DNA of 64,000 nucleotides, from the NCBI GenBank assembly GCA_951230915.1, contig OX579635.1, forward strand, positions 46,128,001 to 46,192,000. The letters are read 5' to 3'. This stretch comes from Antitrichia curtipendula. Its lineage: Eukaryota > Streptophyta > Bryopsida > Hypnales > Leucodontaceae. Position numbers and translations under genes: made by a program. Shown piece by piece: positions 1 to 10,662 of the stretch; positions within the stretch are counted from its first letter, which is position 1, and every line of letters starts with the position of its first letter. Under the pieces are notes generated by a model. It was not told where the DNA came from. It worked only from the letters and a program-made list of their open reading frames with translations, and ran no database searches.

Positions 1-11
1 GTTTTGTTTAC

Positions 12-146
12 CATAAGTTGCGTCCACGGAAGAGCACTCATAAGGGACTTCATGCGCTCCATGGCGCCCAGCTTCTCCACCACCCATGTGTCGCTGTTGC
101 AGTCGATCAAGCTCCAGTCGAAATCGAACACGATGAGTGTCTCCAT
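12..146 (-). CDS. PHOSPHO/PS2-type HAD phosphatase, first exon (partial)
   Basis: The minus strand has an ATG at 146-144 followed by 45 codons that run to a GT donor at positions 11-10, so only exon 1 lies in the window. The translation begins METLIVFDFDWSLIDCNSD and ends near LPWTQLM. The FDFDxS motif is the HAD-superfamily nucleophile and acid pair (Asp8, Asp10), and the following IDxxSDxWVV and LPWxxLM stretches match plant phosphate-starvation-induced phosphatases (PS2/PEPC1 type) and animal PHOSPHO1. These are cytosolic magnesium-dependent phosphomonoesterases, shown to act on pyrophosphate, thiamine phosphate or phosphoethanolamine in different members. The substrate here cannot be told from one exon. 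A tryptophan replaces the usual Lys between Asp10 and Ser. The gene is divergent from the U11/U12-20K gene, with 396 bp between start codons. The family call is firm; the rest of the gene is off the left edge. Confidence 0.82.
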
Positions 147-542
147 AGACAGCACGACGCAACCCTCCGGAACTCGATCTCAAATTCTGCAACTCGATCT
201 ACGGAAGAAAAATCAGTCAATCGCGCATTCGATCGGACTCCGCTCAAAGCGAGTCCCGGAAACAGTGCCGGAGGATCGAAACGATCATCCATTTTGGGAC
301 ATCCATGTACCAGTTATGTACTTTTATCCATTAAATTTATTCAAAATTGGGAAATTTCATTGACGATTTTTTGGGTTCAGTGCCGTATTTCATCCACATA
401 CCCGTCCAATGGTTATAGTGTAAACCAGACTGCGTGCACATACCTTGCATGCATACTTCTCTTGAGCATTAGTCGATTAGGGTTAGGGTTTAGGGTACAG
501 AGGAAAAACACTGGATCCCTGAGCATGTGAGCAGTTTCAGTG
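147..542. promoter_or_regulatory. Shared divergent promoter of phosphatase and U11/U12-20K genes
   Basis: The 396 bp between two divergent start codons must hold both 5' untranslated regions and promoters. It contains a telo-box cluster close to the plus-strand gene and an RY-like CATGCAT palindrome at about 449-455. No clear TATA box was seen for the plus-strand gene. Bidirectional use is inferred from geometry alone. Confidence 0.55.
477..495 (+). promoter_or_regulatory. Telo-box cluster (TTAGGGTTAGGGTTTAGGG)
   Basis: Nineteen bases of telomere-type repeat sit 47 bp before the ATG of the U11/U12-20K gene. In plants, telo-boxes (AAACCCTAA) are frequent just upstream of housekeeping, ribosomal and RNA-processing genes and bind Myb/TRB-type factors. 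The position fits that use better than an interstitial telomere remnant, because it is short and lies in a promoter. Confidence 0.6.
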
Positions 543-2007
543 ATGCCTGCGCACAAGTATTACTGCGACTACTGCGACAAGCAGTTCTACGACACGCCGG
601 CGTCGCGCAAGCGTCATTTGGAGGGGATTTCCCATCAGCGGGCCAAGAAGCAATGGTTTGATTCATTTCGAGGTATGCTACCTTCGTTGGTCTCTTCTCG
701 TACGAATTCTCGCTATTTGAGTCTGAAACTGATCTAACGAAAATTGCTCGTGAATTTGCAGACCAGGACTCACTGGATGGCAGCCGACCACCTTGCACAT
801 ATTTCTTACGCACGGTAAGCTCTCAAGTTTTTCTTCGAAATTTAGGCCATTTCATGAACCTCTTCTCGCACTCAAGGCAGAGGATACTTTTTGCGTCTTC
901 TTAAGAATTTTTACATATGTATGAGTGTGAGTTTTGGGAGATTTGTTTACAGGTCTTTGGTTACAAGAGCCAAATCTGTTGCGTTTAATTTTTTTCCATT
1001 ATCTATGAATTTAAGGCAATTTCGATGGGGGAGGTTTTAGACCCTATAAGTGACAGTAATCAATCCCATTTCTACGCAAAAGGTTGTTTAATCAAGTCAT
1101 TAAAGGCATAGACGTTTAGTAATCACAGTCATTTAGTCAAGTCTTGCTTACACTATTTGCACCAGTTTTAACCAACTGAATGAATAGATGATTAGTTTCT
1201 TTATGGAAGTCGGGTTCAGGTCCCTAATTGTTTTAGTATCCTCTTGCTTCTTTGTTTCTAAAGCGGGATCAAATTCTATGAGGCAAACTGTGAATTTACT
1301 GAAATTGATGGAAATTCTGTCATTCTCAGGGAACATGTCAATACGGAAGTGAATGCAGGTTTGAGCATCCGGTCCGAAACCCGGCTCCTCCACCACCAGT
1401 CCATCCCGCTCCTGTGGGTGAGTGTAAATTTTTTATTCCCCTCGTCTATGCTCCAAGATCCTTTTTTTTCATTCTTTCAGCAAAATGTATCTTTGACTGT
1501 CTTGTCCATAGTAGAAACCTCAAAGGTATTCTGTCAAACCTAGTCACGTTAAACCCTGCCAAGAACCCTGCCAATGTGGCAATTTTTAATGTAAACCTTG
1601 CCAGTTGTAGCATGGCTACATTTTTCAGAAGATCTCTTGGGGTGGATTCTCTACTACTCTGCAATGAATATTAGGTCTTGCCAATTTTATTTTGAGCAAT
1701 TTGTGTGAGGGGCACTGGATTTCACGTTTCAACAGAAAGGATTCCACTGGATTTTAATTTCGGGAGGACACACGCGCAAAATAGGAGACAGCAGTTTGTG
1801 GTGCAGTGTGATTGTTCACCCAAACCTAGTAAGGATTTTGGTGTAGTGTGTCTTCTGAAATGTCGAAGTGGTGCATACATTGTGGCAGGAGCATTGCACG
1901 CACATGAATCAGCTCTGGCAAACTTTCTGATGAAGGATCTGCCACTTTCGCTTCGCCCTCCACCCGAAGGAGGCCATCCTCCAGTTGTTGTTGTAGATTG
2001 GGGATGA
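543..2007 (+). CDS. ZMAT5: U11/U12 snRNP 20 kDa protein (ZMAT5-type), four exons
   Basis: Exons read as 543-672, 762-814, 1330-1417 and 1889-2007, all with GT-AG borders and matching phases (1, 0, 1), giving 129 residues. Exon 1 carries a U1-C-type C2H2 zinc finger (KYYCDYCDKQF ... RKRHLEG ... H). Exons 2 and 3 join to make a CCCH finger with spacing C-x8-C-x5-C-x3-H (C in PPCTYF, then TCQYGSECRFEH). Exon 4 ends LPLSLRPPPEGG...VDWG, matching the conserved LPPSLR.PPPGG tail of ZMAT5. In animals this protein is part of the U11/U12 di-snRNP of the minor spliceosome, in the nucleus. The product is shorter than human ZMAT5 (170 aa): the central helical part between CCCH finger and tail is missing, so another exon may lie in intron 3 (1418-1888), but none was convincing. 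ATG 543 was chosen because the U1-C finger starts directly after it. Confidence 0.85.
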
Positions 2008-5000
2008 GCTTTGGGTGAGCAAATTCTGCTCTCTCTCGCTGTTCTCAGTCTTGTTCGTCACCAATTTGCAGCCAACTATTGGCAGCTGATATGTGCATAT
2101 TGCATACGGTTGTTGCAGTGTCAGTTGCGGATTATCAGTCGTTTAGTTCATTAGTCCTTTGAAATGGATGAAGGGATGTCAAACTTGTTAGAATCTACTA
2201 CATTTTCTGTGAAGCTGATTTGTCAGGTAATTGATGTTCAATCTCTGAACCACGTCTTATATATAATGTATTTGTGTTGGCGGTGTTGTCCAGAATATAG
2301 GATATTCATTTGAAACAATATGAGTAAAGTGTCCAGGACTGCTCTAAATGGATGAGCAAATCTGGCCGTCATCGTATTGAAGGTCTGTAACTTCTCTCTC
2401 ATTTAGACCTTTCGGTATACATGATTCAATTCCCAAGACTCCATGATTTCAACAGCACTGACTTTTCTCATTCCCCAGTGAAATGTATCAAGTTGTAACC
2501 CTCTTCTGTCTTTTTCATTGCCACATAGTACATGGCAGTTGGAAAAGAGGGGGATCCTAAGTCATAACCTCCATCCTCCCCTATGCTATTAGAGAGCTGT
2601 AGGTTTCCAAGATCTGATGAACCTGATTTAATTCTTAATTAGCTGTACAGTACTATACATCTCTAGGATCTTATAGGCGTGATTTAGTCTGGAAGAGAGG
2701 GTTATGTGTGATAACTGTCTCGGGCCTCCTAACCGCTTGTCCATTACACTACATTCTGAAACAAGGTAAAGCAGATGATTATGGGTGTTTATGATAAACA
2801 TTACGGAGAGTAAATTTAGACCCTGCTGCCATGATGCTCTATGATTAGATTAGGATTCAAAGTTTGTTGTTTATTATCAAGTCTTGGATACTATTCTTTC
2901 TTAATTCTGGATTTCAACACTGTTTTTCTTCTCACTCCTAGTCCACTTTGAGAGGTATGTGATCAAGGAGATTCTGCAGGTCCGTGTAACATCTGTTTCC
3001 AGAGATTAGCAGTCCTGTCATCCATCTCATTTGCCCAGATGCTATGGTCGAAATCAAGAGGTTGTTGGGAAATTAGGTCATACGAGTTCCCTTGCTAACA
3101 TCCTGTCAAGATTGAGTGTCTCCTGTGAGTGAAGTGATCATGGTCGTGCATACGATTCACCAACCAAGGACAGCTTGTTATTGGTCTCACTTGCCAAAAC
3201 AAAGTGATTGCTAGATTGGCAAACAGCTTGGATTGCCAGAGTGCAAATTTGCAGGCGCAGTAGCGGGTGAGGGTGTCAGAGGTGGACTGCAGGAAAAAGG
3301 CAATCTCACCAAGAGGGTTACAAGAGTTTACAGTAGTAGGGAGACATGGGGGAAGAAAAAATTGTAACAAATTTGGTAAGGTTTTTAGTTCAGGAAATCA
3401 TTTGAGAAGGCACTAGTTGAAAAAGGTTTGTGTAGGCCAAGGAAATGACCCATAATTTAGACTTAAATGACCAATGAGATCAATTTATGGGTCAATTCTT
3501 TGGTGTACGGAGGTCATGAGATCATACTTCCACTGGTGAGGAAGACAAAGGTTTCCTTTGTGATAGGGAGACATTGCAATGGAGAATGTTACACCACATG
3601 TTTTGGTTGAAATTCACATTTATAAGACATTTGAGGGATTCAAGTCTTGATGGCATCTTCAGCACATGCACAATGAGTTTGTAAGGCAACTCTTAGAAGT
3701 AATGGCCCTAACCATTGAAGATGCTCTAAAAATACTAAATTTTTAATAAAGTTAAACTCTTTTGAGAGCTTGCCCGGTAGGCAAGGGAATATAGATCTCC
3801 AGACACTTGAGGCAAATAAATTATGGTTTGTGATGAACCCATACATAAGATCTTCATTTTTGCAAGTTTTTTTTTTCTTCCAATTTTTTCATGAATTGAT
3901 TCAAAATTTTATTTTAAAAATCATGAAGCATTGAGTCACCAAGTTTTTAACAATGTTAAAAAAGGACCAAAAAAATGCTTGTACATTGTACATGGGTGTG
4001 CATCATCCAATATGTGTTGTTTCTGCAATAAACTTTTGAGAATGTTTGTTATTCACCTATTGGATACATGCTGTCTTATAGGTTTATCTTTATAAGTATG
4101 AAAAGCCCGATTGTATTTGCAAAATGATCTTTTCTTGTATATTCAACTTAGACGGTACATCAATTGAGGAATATAGTAGGAACAAAAGTTTATCTTGATG
4201 CTTAGCCAAATTCAACAACATTTAGGACTCCCACCTTTAATCTTCCTATATGTCCTATATATCTTAAGTGCAACAAAGCATTTACATGTCCTATTTACAA
4301 GGTGTTATACTTGAGTATCGTATAATAAGGTTTAACTCCTAAGGGACCAAGCAATCATTCAACATATATAAGAAATTGTGAATAGATCCACACAAGGTCA
4401 ATTCCAAACACATGTTCAAATTTTTTTGACACAAGGTTTGAACATGTATCCCCTTGGTGGAAATATTATTTTTTTCCCAATTGCATATCAAAATCAAAAG
4501 TGTGATATCGGCAACTTTTTTGGCATGAATGGTAACTTTGGGCAACATATCCAAAACTCCTATTTTGCTCATAAAATTTAGTGGGTATGTAATTAACATT
4601 ATATAGGATACAACTCTTATAAAATAAGCATATTTAGTGCAAAAATCTCATTCTAGGAGGAGTTTACTGTGAAAATGGGGAAAGTTATTTAAAATATATT
4701 TTTCTTAATAAAATACGAACTTGTTATGAATTTTTGAAGTGTGCTATCCAATTGGCCCTAAAGAGTATCTAGACTATCCCCAAACCAACAAAAAGGGTAT
4801 CCATAATGGTCATCTTCCTCATGTAGAATAGTCACAATAGTTCCTAATATGGCCGGAACATGAAGGCCTAAAAAGTCGCTCTGTGCAATGAATTTATACT
4901 CAAATTTTAGAAGCATCATTTTTTTCTAGTGAACACTAATCCTTCTTGTTGGTAGCATCTCATTGAATTAAATTTTGAGTTGCGTTAGTATATAAGCTTA

Positions 5001-5987
5001 TTTTTCTTAGATTTAGCGAAATTTTGCTAACTAAAGCAACATTGCATTAGATGAAATTCAACTAGTCTAAAGGACTATGAATTCCCTTGAGTTCTTAGAC
5101 TGTGGGAACTTGGTCACAGCAATAGTTTGACGTAGCCAAGAGATTGTCATGTCAAGTATTAATTTAAAATAAAAATAAATAAAAAATATAATTATCATTT
5201 ATTCTAATAAGCACTAGTTAGTTCACAACATGGAGAATAGGCCCAAAACAACCCTCCAATGCCCCTAAAAAACATTTAATGGGTGGAAGTTCCTATTGTA
5301 ATCACTAATCCATCCGTCACTATCATCCAAGACATTGATTATGGCCACCTACTAATTCAACCTAATGTAGCTTAAATCTCATTTATTGAAAAAATTCAAT
5401 CATTGGGTCAATGAAAGAGTTTAACCATGGGATGTTGTTGTAGACACTAAGGAGCTATCCGCATGCTTGGATCGGACCGGAGGTGGAGTTACACACACCA
5501 GGCTATAATATTAGGTCCATACTACATCACGTTTTAGAATGCGCACTTGTTTTCCAAATGAAATATACACTTTTATATTAATGTTAGGAATTAAGTGGCA
5601 TGTGGCAACTAGTGAATGAGGTGAGACAAGGAGAGAAGTGGAGGATACTTTTAGATAAACAGCAAGCCGGGTTAATGGGGAAGGAAAGTAGGCTTACAAA
5701 ATCCTAAAATCAAGGAGGGTAGGGAAAGGGATGAAGCCTTGAGCTCCATAAATCGAACCAACGTGGCAATTTTTGAGTTGTAAACCACTTGGGGTCCAGT
5801 TAGAGATTTGGTTCGGTCCAGGCCTACCTGCAAACAACAACCCCGAAGAGTGTGATGGATGGTAGAGAATCCTTCTGTGCATGTAAGATAGAATCATCTT
5901 TAGAATTTTGTACATAAAGGAAAGGTCTTGGATAGTAGTTTGACCTTCAATGAGTGCTTTTGAGTTCTTTTTAGTAGATGATTCATG
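2008..5987. other. Intergenic DNA, no supportable gene
   Basis: The first few hundred bases hold the 3' untranslated region of the U11/U12-20K gene. Beyond that the composition becomes AT-rich and open frames are short (under 100 codons), overlapping on both strands and without recognisable domains. A TTAACTCCTAAGGGACC at about 4332 resembles the ends of the TTAA-flanked repeat family described further right. Nothing else was supported. Confidence 0.6.
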
Positions 5988-6047
5988 CAAAAAGAATAGT
6001 TTCCATACAAAAAGAATGGTTTCCCTACAAAAAGAATAGTTTCCCTA
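5988..6047 (+). repeat. Tandem repeat, 20-bp unit, three copies
   Basis: Three head-to-tail copies of a 20-bp unit of the form CAAAAAGAATAGTTTCCCTA start at 5988, 6008 and 6028. They differ only at an A/G and an A/C position. It is a small minisatellite with no evident function. Confidence 0.9.
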
Positions 6048-6109
6048 GGGGCCCTTTTGCCTGGGATTGATGGTCTCGTTTTACTTTTTCGTTAGCCCCA
6101 AATAGCGGT

Positions 6110-6535
6110 ATTTACTGGGGGTGGTGAACACCATGTATCGAATCCTGACTTTTTGTCGTCCAGTCGTCGAAGATTCCGGGTTGCCGGGGGGGCCGCCTCC
6201 CTGTGACGTGTCTTGTTCCCCGTGAGTCACCATCCTCGATCAGTTCCCTTTGTTTGTCTCGCTGTCGCCCGTGTGAACAGCCCGACATGGAAAGGTTGTC
6301 GCCGCGTGGGGGGTTGTGCCGCTTCAGGCGAAAACATGAGTGAGGGCCCTGAAAGCAGCCGCAGACCCATGTGCCCGCCCTGCCTCCGCCTTTCCCCAGC
6401 GCCACCATGTGAGGCACACCCCGCTGTCCTTTTCCTGGTGCGACTCCCAAAGGAGCTGGGGAAAAGCCCCCCTCCAGGACCTGGGGGGCCTCGGGACCCG
6501 GCACCCGGCAACCCTCCCCCCACCAATCTGACCCA
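6110..6535. other. GC-rich block in AT-rich surroundings
   Basis: About 420 bp are clearly GC-rich while both flanks are AT-rich. Open frames occur on both strands (for example minus 6112-6504, 130 codons) with proline, glycine and arginine bias, which is what high GC alone produces by removing stop codons. No domain was recognised. It may be a fragment of a mobile element or an inserted unrelated piece; it is not annotated as a gene. Confidence 0.4.
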
Positions 6536-9155
6536 TTATCTTCCGGAACTTCTCCTTTTTTTGTACATGATTTTGAAATTTAAAAAGAAAAGAAAAGAAA
6601 AAGCAATGCTTAACGACTGAAGTTTTTAAAGTCATTTTTCCATCAGAAAAAGAAAAAAGAAAAAAACATATTCAAAATTGTCATTTTTAATGTAAAAAAA
6701 TAAAATAAAATTTAACAATTTTTTTGGGGGTCATAACCGGTTGTTGACTTTTCAATGCTAACGTGGCACCATCTCATTGGCAACCTGTCATTATTGTCAT
6801 TACAAGTTGGAAGTCATAACCTTCTTTCCTTTCAACTTGCTTCCTACCCCCTTGGATCATGAAGATCTAAGGTTGTGATTGAAGAATGTACAACCGATTA
6901 TGTATGATAACCAATTCGCCGCTAGCGCGGCTCATGGTTATCTATTACATATCCAAACGTTTGATGGAATTGAAATACCAGTACACTAATTCCAACAAGG
7001 AGATTGTTCTAGAAAGAATACTAAACCATGTACAACTTTTCTTTTGGAAAACTTGTTAAAATTGAGTTTGTAAATAAAGTCAATAAATTTTTTTTCTCAT
7101 GAGTTTACTAAGATCTTCATAAACTTTCACATTCCTTATCCAAATAGAATGAATCAAATCTTTCTACATAGGAAAAAATATAATCTATAAGATTAATTTT
7201 TTTAATATTCAAATTTAGATGTTTTTCTTTATTGATCGCCCTTGCCTATTTCAGGCTTATTATAGTATAAATTCTTCTCTCATACACCAGTTGAACTAAA
7301 ATTCATATCTTCCCCCTCCAAAACTAATTTTTTTTTCCTATCTTGAAAAAAAAATTCAAAAAATCTTGCCAAAAATTGAGATCATAGACACCTATTCAAT
7401 GTCCCAAGAGTCCTCTCAGGGGACTTATTGGGGAATGTAGGGGTTAGTGTGAGCATCCCAAAAATTGCCACTTTTTTCTGTTTGTGCCTAGCTACTACTA
7501 TTTACCTTGATCAAATTCTTGTTGATTTTTTTTTTGTTGCCAAGTCTAAAGAGGTTCCAGTGCACCAAAGAATGCGACATTTGGCCATACCAAAGTTATG
7601 AAGGGTCCAAGATTTTTGGGGGCCATGCTTGAAAACCGTTTCTTTCTCATAGGTACATATTGCTTTTGGAGATGCACCCAGAGTGATGATACGGTGGCGC
7701 TGTGGCGGATTTGGGCGCATTGGGGGTGCCCCCCCACCTTATCTGCATCCAATATCCCATTGTGGGAATCCTGCCAACCCTAAGCCCCAGTATATCAGTA
7801 TGTTCTGACTTTGTCCACTTTGTCTTTGTTATTAACTTACTGTGTAGGGCACCGCCTTTGGGCTTGTGTTCAGCATGTCTTTCTGTACCATGATGCTATC
7901 AACACTATTTAGAATCCAGAGATGACATTCATTCTGTAATAATATCAATATGAAAAAAAGCATCATACTGTACTGCAAGGGACCCTCACTTTAATTGTAA
8001 GAAAAAAATATCAAGGATACTTGGCCTTCAGTTGGCAATGAAATCCTGTTTCATTTGTGCCCAAAAAATAAATATCAAGAATACTTGGCCTTCAGTTGGC
8101 AATGAAATCTTGTTTCATTTGTGAAAAATAAAAAAATATCAAGGACAGCAACAGATTATTTCTTGGGTTCTGAATGTTGGGGCACTTTGCTCGCACGGTC
8201 CTGTACTTGGCCTTGAAGATCCCCGCAACCAAAGGGAATTGGCCGGCTCTCACCCTCCAACAAGGCATTCTTGGCTTCAAATTACTTCTGAGGTTGAAGA
8301 AAGGTTCCACTATGTGGTCCCTTTTTCGGAGATTCTGTTGTTTGGACGGCATGGTTAGACCGCAACGCCATCTGCTTCAACAACACTACTTGGCCCACCC
8401 TGAAGCTCGAACAAGTCCTGTGGGAGACCTTTATTGATCACAACTGGGTTGCTTGGTTCAAAACCACGAAACTTTGCACCCTGTATCCTGACAAGGTGGG
8501 CATTTTCCTCAAGCGCTTTGATAATATTTAGCATCAAACAGATTTCTTTGGAGAGGGATCTAATCTTCAGATGACTTGGAAACTGTGTCTTCCAAAGATG
8601 GAAGCCTTTGCTTAATGTTTGACTGCCACGTGGTTCTTGTCTCTCTAGAATTGTTCTTTGTTGGGCCTCCCTGGGTTGGTCCCTTGCGTCATTTTGTTCC
8701 CCATTCACCGATTGTCTTGTGCTTGTCTCTTTTGCCATTATTTTTTTATAAAAAAAGAAGGAAAGAGGAAGGTAAAATAGTTAAGATTTATTGTTGCTAA
8801 AAATGAAAATATTGCCATCGAGGATTGATTTCTTTGGTTCTTTGTATTGTTTCCTTTATCAATGGAAAGGTCCATGTGTTTCAAGAAAAAGAAATGTTGG
8901 GCCATTGATTGAGGGGAGTGGGAATTCCAATTTTAATATAGGAAACATCCAAAAGCGTCATGTTCCCATTCATACCCTAGACCAGAGTTGTTTTTCTAGG
9001 TTTTACAAAATAGAGCTCGTATGGCAACATAGACATATGTGGAAGTGAACCATTGGCTCTATTAAATAAAATAAAATTGAATAGTTGTGTCTACTCTTCT
9101 TTTTTCTTACATGATTTTTGGCTATAGTTTAGTAAATTTTTTTGCCACTTCTTGG
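6536..9155. other. Intergenic DNA, no supportable gene
   Basis: AT-rich DNA with poly-A/T runs from 6550 to 7500, then a more balanced stretch from 7600 to 8750. A 127-codon minus frame (8355-8738) contains no recognised domain and is overlapped by plus frames. A GTCCTCTCAGGGGAC followed by TTATTGGGGAATG near 7404-7440 weakly resembles the TTAA repeat family. Nothing else was supported. Confidence 0.5.
8008..8147 (+). repeat. Tandem repeat, 64-bp unit, two copies plus partial third
   Basis: Units start at 8008, 8072 and 8136 (ATATCAAGGATAC, ATATCAAGAATAC, ATATCAAGGACA), so the period is exactly 64 bp. Each full unit carries a small inverted repeat (AATGAAA ... TTTCATT). Divergence between units is low, so the duplication is fairly recent. 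Confidence 0.85.
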
Positions 9156-9160
9156 CAACA

Positions 9161-9417
9161 TGTTACGAACCCGTTCGTAACAAGGGAACGGTTGTAACGG
9201 TTAGGGTTAGTTGGCCTCTCCCTTCCCTTTAATAGTCAAGTGAGGAGGCTTGTTCCTCACTTGACATTTTGTGTAATGAAGATAATATGATTTTGGATAC
9301 AATGTGTAAGTGTGATTCTCATTGTCATTATTGTAACTTGGTGGTGATTTAGTGTTGGTTTGCTTTGAATGCAATCTAAGTAGAGCATCGACTTCTTGGT
9401 CAAGCCGATCCGTAACA
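9161..9417 (+). repeat. 5' LTR (257 bp)
   Basis: It starts TGTTACGAAC and ends CCGTAACA, so the termini form a 7-bp inverted repeat (TGTTACG/CGTAACA) around the usual TG...CA. The first 22 bases are a perfect palindrome, arms TGTTACGAAC and GTTCGTAACA around CC. A second perfect stem (CAAGTGAGGA, 7-nt loop, TCCTCACTTG) lies at 9237-9263. A telo-box-like TTAGGGTTAG follows at about 9201. The right border is fixed by comparison with the 3' copy. Confidence 0.96.
9228..9235 (+). promoter_or_regulatory. Probable TATA element of the LTR promoter
   Basis: TTTAATAG is the best TATA-like sequence in the LTR. An RNA start about 31 bases downstream falls at 9259, which is the first base of the 10-nt stretch that the primer-binding region complements. 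The agreement of these two independent cues supports both, but the start site is inferred. Confidence 0.5.
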
Positions 9418-9418
9418 T

Positions 9419-9428
9419 AATGTCAAGT
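9419..9428 (+). other. Primer-binding region complementary to the LTR (probable self-priming site)
   Basis: The bases just after the 5' LTR do not begin with TGG and match no standard tRNA 3' end such as the initiator-Met site TGGTATCAGAGC. AATGTCAAGT (9419-9428) is instead the exact reverse complement of ACTTGACATT at 9259-9268 inside the LTR, and the pairing stops at both ends of the ten bases. This is the arrangement of Tf1/sushi-type retrotransposons, in which the cleaved 5' end of the RNA primes its own reverse transcription. Confidence 0.6.
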
Positions 9429-9550
9429 CATGCAAAGTCCATGCTCTAATTCGGATTTTCACGTTGAAGGTGCATTGATGGCTTTGGACAACGGCCGTTT
9501 CCATGAGAGATTTTGTAGGATTATTTAATTCGGAACCCTAATCTCCTTCG

Positions 9551-10639
9551 ATGGATCAAGTACCACCGGTGATCCAACCGGGGGAAGAATTGATGCCGGA
9601 TGGGATGGGGTCGGAGTGGGCGGCCTTCATCCAACAACAAATCCAAAGTGTCTTCCAAGCCACACTTCCTCAATTGATACAAGAGATTTCGAGTCGAGCA
9701 GCGCAAGGACCACGACCGGTGGTCTCTCCCGTCTCCAATAGCGGAGGGGTGTTAGGAGGGAGGTGTGCGGAATCCAATGTGGAACTCAAAGAATCGAAGG
9801 TAGCGGAACCGGAAAAATTTTCCGGAAAGAAGGGAAATGAAGTTTACCGGTGGTTTGCACAACTCCGTCTTGTATTTCGAGGTAAACCGCGCACTTATAG
9901 CTCTGATGCAGATAAGGTAGCTTATGCGCTTTCATATATGACTGGAGCAGCACAAAATTGGGCTATGCCTCTTCTCCAAGCTTTGGACGAGGAGCGTGAT
10001 CACGAGTTATTGGGCGATTACCAAGCTTTTCGGGAGTCCGTGATTTCCGTATATGGGGATATTGACCGTCAGAGCAATGCGGAGGATCGCATTGGGAAGT
10101 TTCGACAAACTGGGTCAGTCGCGAATTATATTTCTATGTTTAATGAATGCGCGGCGCTACTCGATTGGAATGAATCCAGTTTGGTAGCTCGCTTTCGTGG
10201 AGGACTCAAGGATGAGATTTTGGATTCGGTGGCGACGGCGGAGACTCAACCACGCCGGCTACAAGATTGGATGGCAATGTCATCCCAAATCGATGAGAGA
10301 TTATGGGGTCGGCGTCAAAACCGCCGTTCACCTTTTGAGACTTCAAGTTTCCGCTCCCCAACAACTTTGCCACGAGATGCACTGGAGAAGGTACAATCTA
10401 ACTCGAATACCTCCGGGCCGGTGCCGATGGAGCTTGGAGCGGTGCGTACTCCTTCTACAGCCTTGGCAAAAACGGCGGTGGAACGGCAAGAATATCAACG
10501 CCAAGGACGTTGTTGGGGTTGCGGTGGGGTAGGTCATATTCGATCGCGTTGCCCCACAAATCCCTCAAAGCCCTTGTCGATCTCTGCCACCATTGAAGCG
10601 GAAGGCACCTCTTTGGGAAAAGAGAAAGCCCGGGACTGA
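9551..10639 (+). CDS. gag: Gag polyprotein of the chromovirus
   Basis: This 362-residue frame starts at ATG 9551, 133 bp after the 5' LTR. The N-terminal third is a glutamine-rich leader, followed by a Ty3-type capsid domain (about residues 85-250; KFSGKKGNEVYRWF, MTGAAQNWA, YISMFNECAALL). A nucleocapsid zinc knuckle C-x2-C-x4-H-x4-C lies at Cys321, Cys324, His329 and Cys334 (CWGCGGVGHIRSRC). Gag forms the virus-like particle and packages the RNA. The frame is intact and ends at TGA 10637-10639. The stop lies inside a stem-loop that starts 6 nt after a slippery heptamer, so a fraction of ribosomes should continue into pol. Confidence 0.95.
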   Translation: MDQVPPVIQPGEELMPDGMGSEWAAFIQQQIQSVFQATLPQLIQEISSRAAQGPRPVVSPVSNSGGVLGGRCAESNVELKESKVAEPEKFSGKKGNEVYRWFAQLRLVFRGKPRTYSSDADKVAYALSYMTGAAQNWAMPLLQALDEERDHELLGDYQAFRESVISVYGDIDRQSNAEDRIGKFRQTGSVANYISMFNECAALLDWNESSLVARFRGGLKDEILDSVATAETQPRRLQDWMAMSSQIDERLWGRRQNRRSPFETSSFRSPTTLPRDALEKVQSNSNTSGPVPMELGAVRTPSTALAKTAVERQEYQRQGRCWGCGGVGHIRSRCPTNPSKPLSISATIEAEGTSLGKEKARD

Positions 10640-10662
10640 AGGAAAATTTTCAGTACCCGGGC
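10615..10662 (+). promoter_or_regulatory. Programmed -1 ribosomal frameshift signal between gag and pol
   Basis: GGGAAAA at 10615-10621 is in the correct phase (G GGA AAA in the gag frame) to be an X XXY YYZ slippery site. After a 6-nt spacer (GAGAAA) comes a stem: GCCCGGGACTGAA at 10628-10640 pairs with TTCAGT, a single bulged A, then CCCGGGC ending at 10662, leaving an 8-nt loop. That is 13 base pairs with one bulge. The pol frame is the -1 frame and is open from 10597, so slippage at the heptamer leads straight into protease. Slip site, spacer, structure and frame all fit the retroviral pattern. Confidence 0.8.

Noticed and set aside
477..495. Interstitial telomere or chromosome end
   Set aside because: Only 19 bases, in a promoter position typical of telo-boxes.
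6112..6504. 130-codon minus-strand frame as a gene
   Set aside because: It lies in a GC-rich block with open frames on both strands, has no domain, and its composition is explained by base content.
8355..8738. 127-codon minus frame as a gene
   Set aside because: No recognisable motif, no neighbouring exon with matching phase, and competing plus-strand frames.
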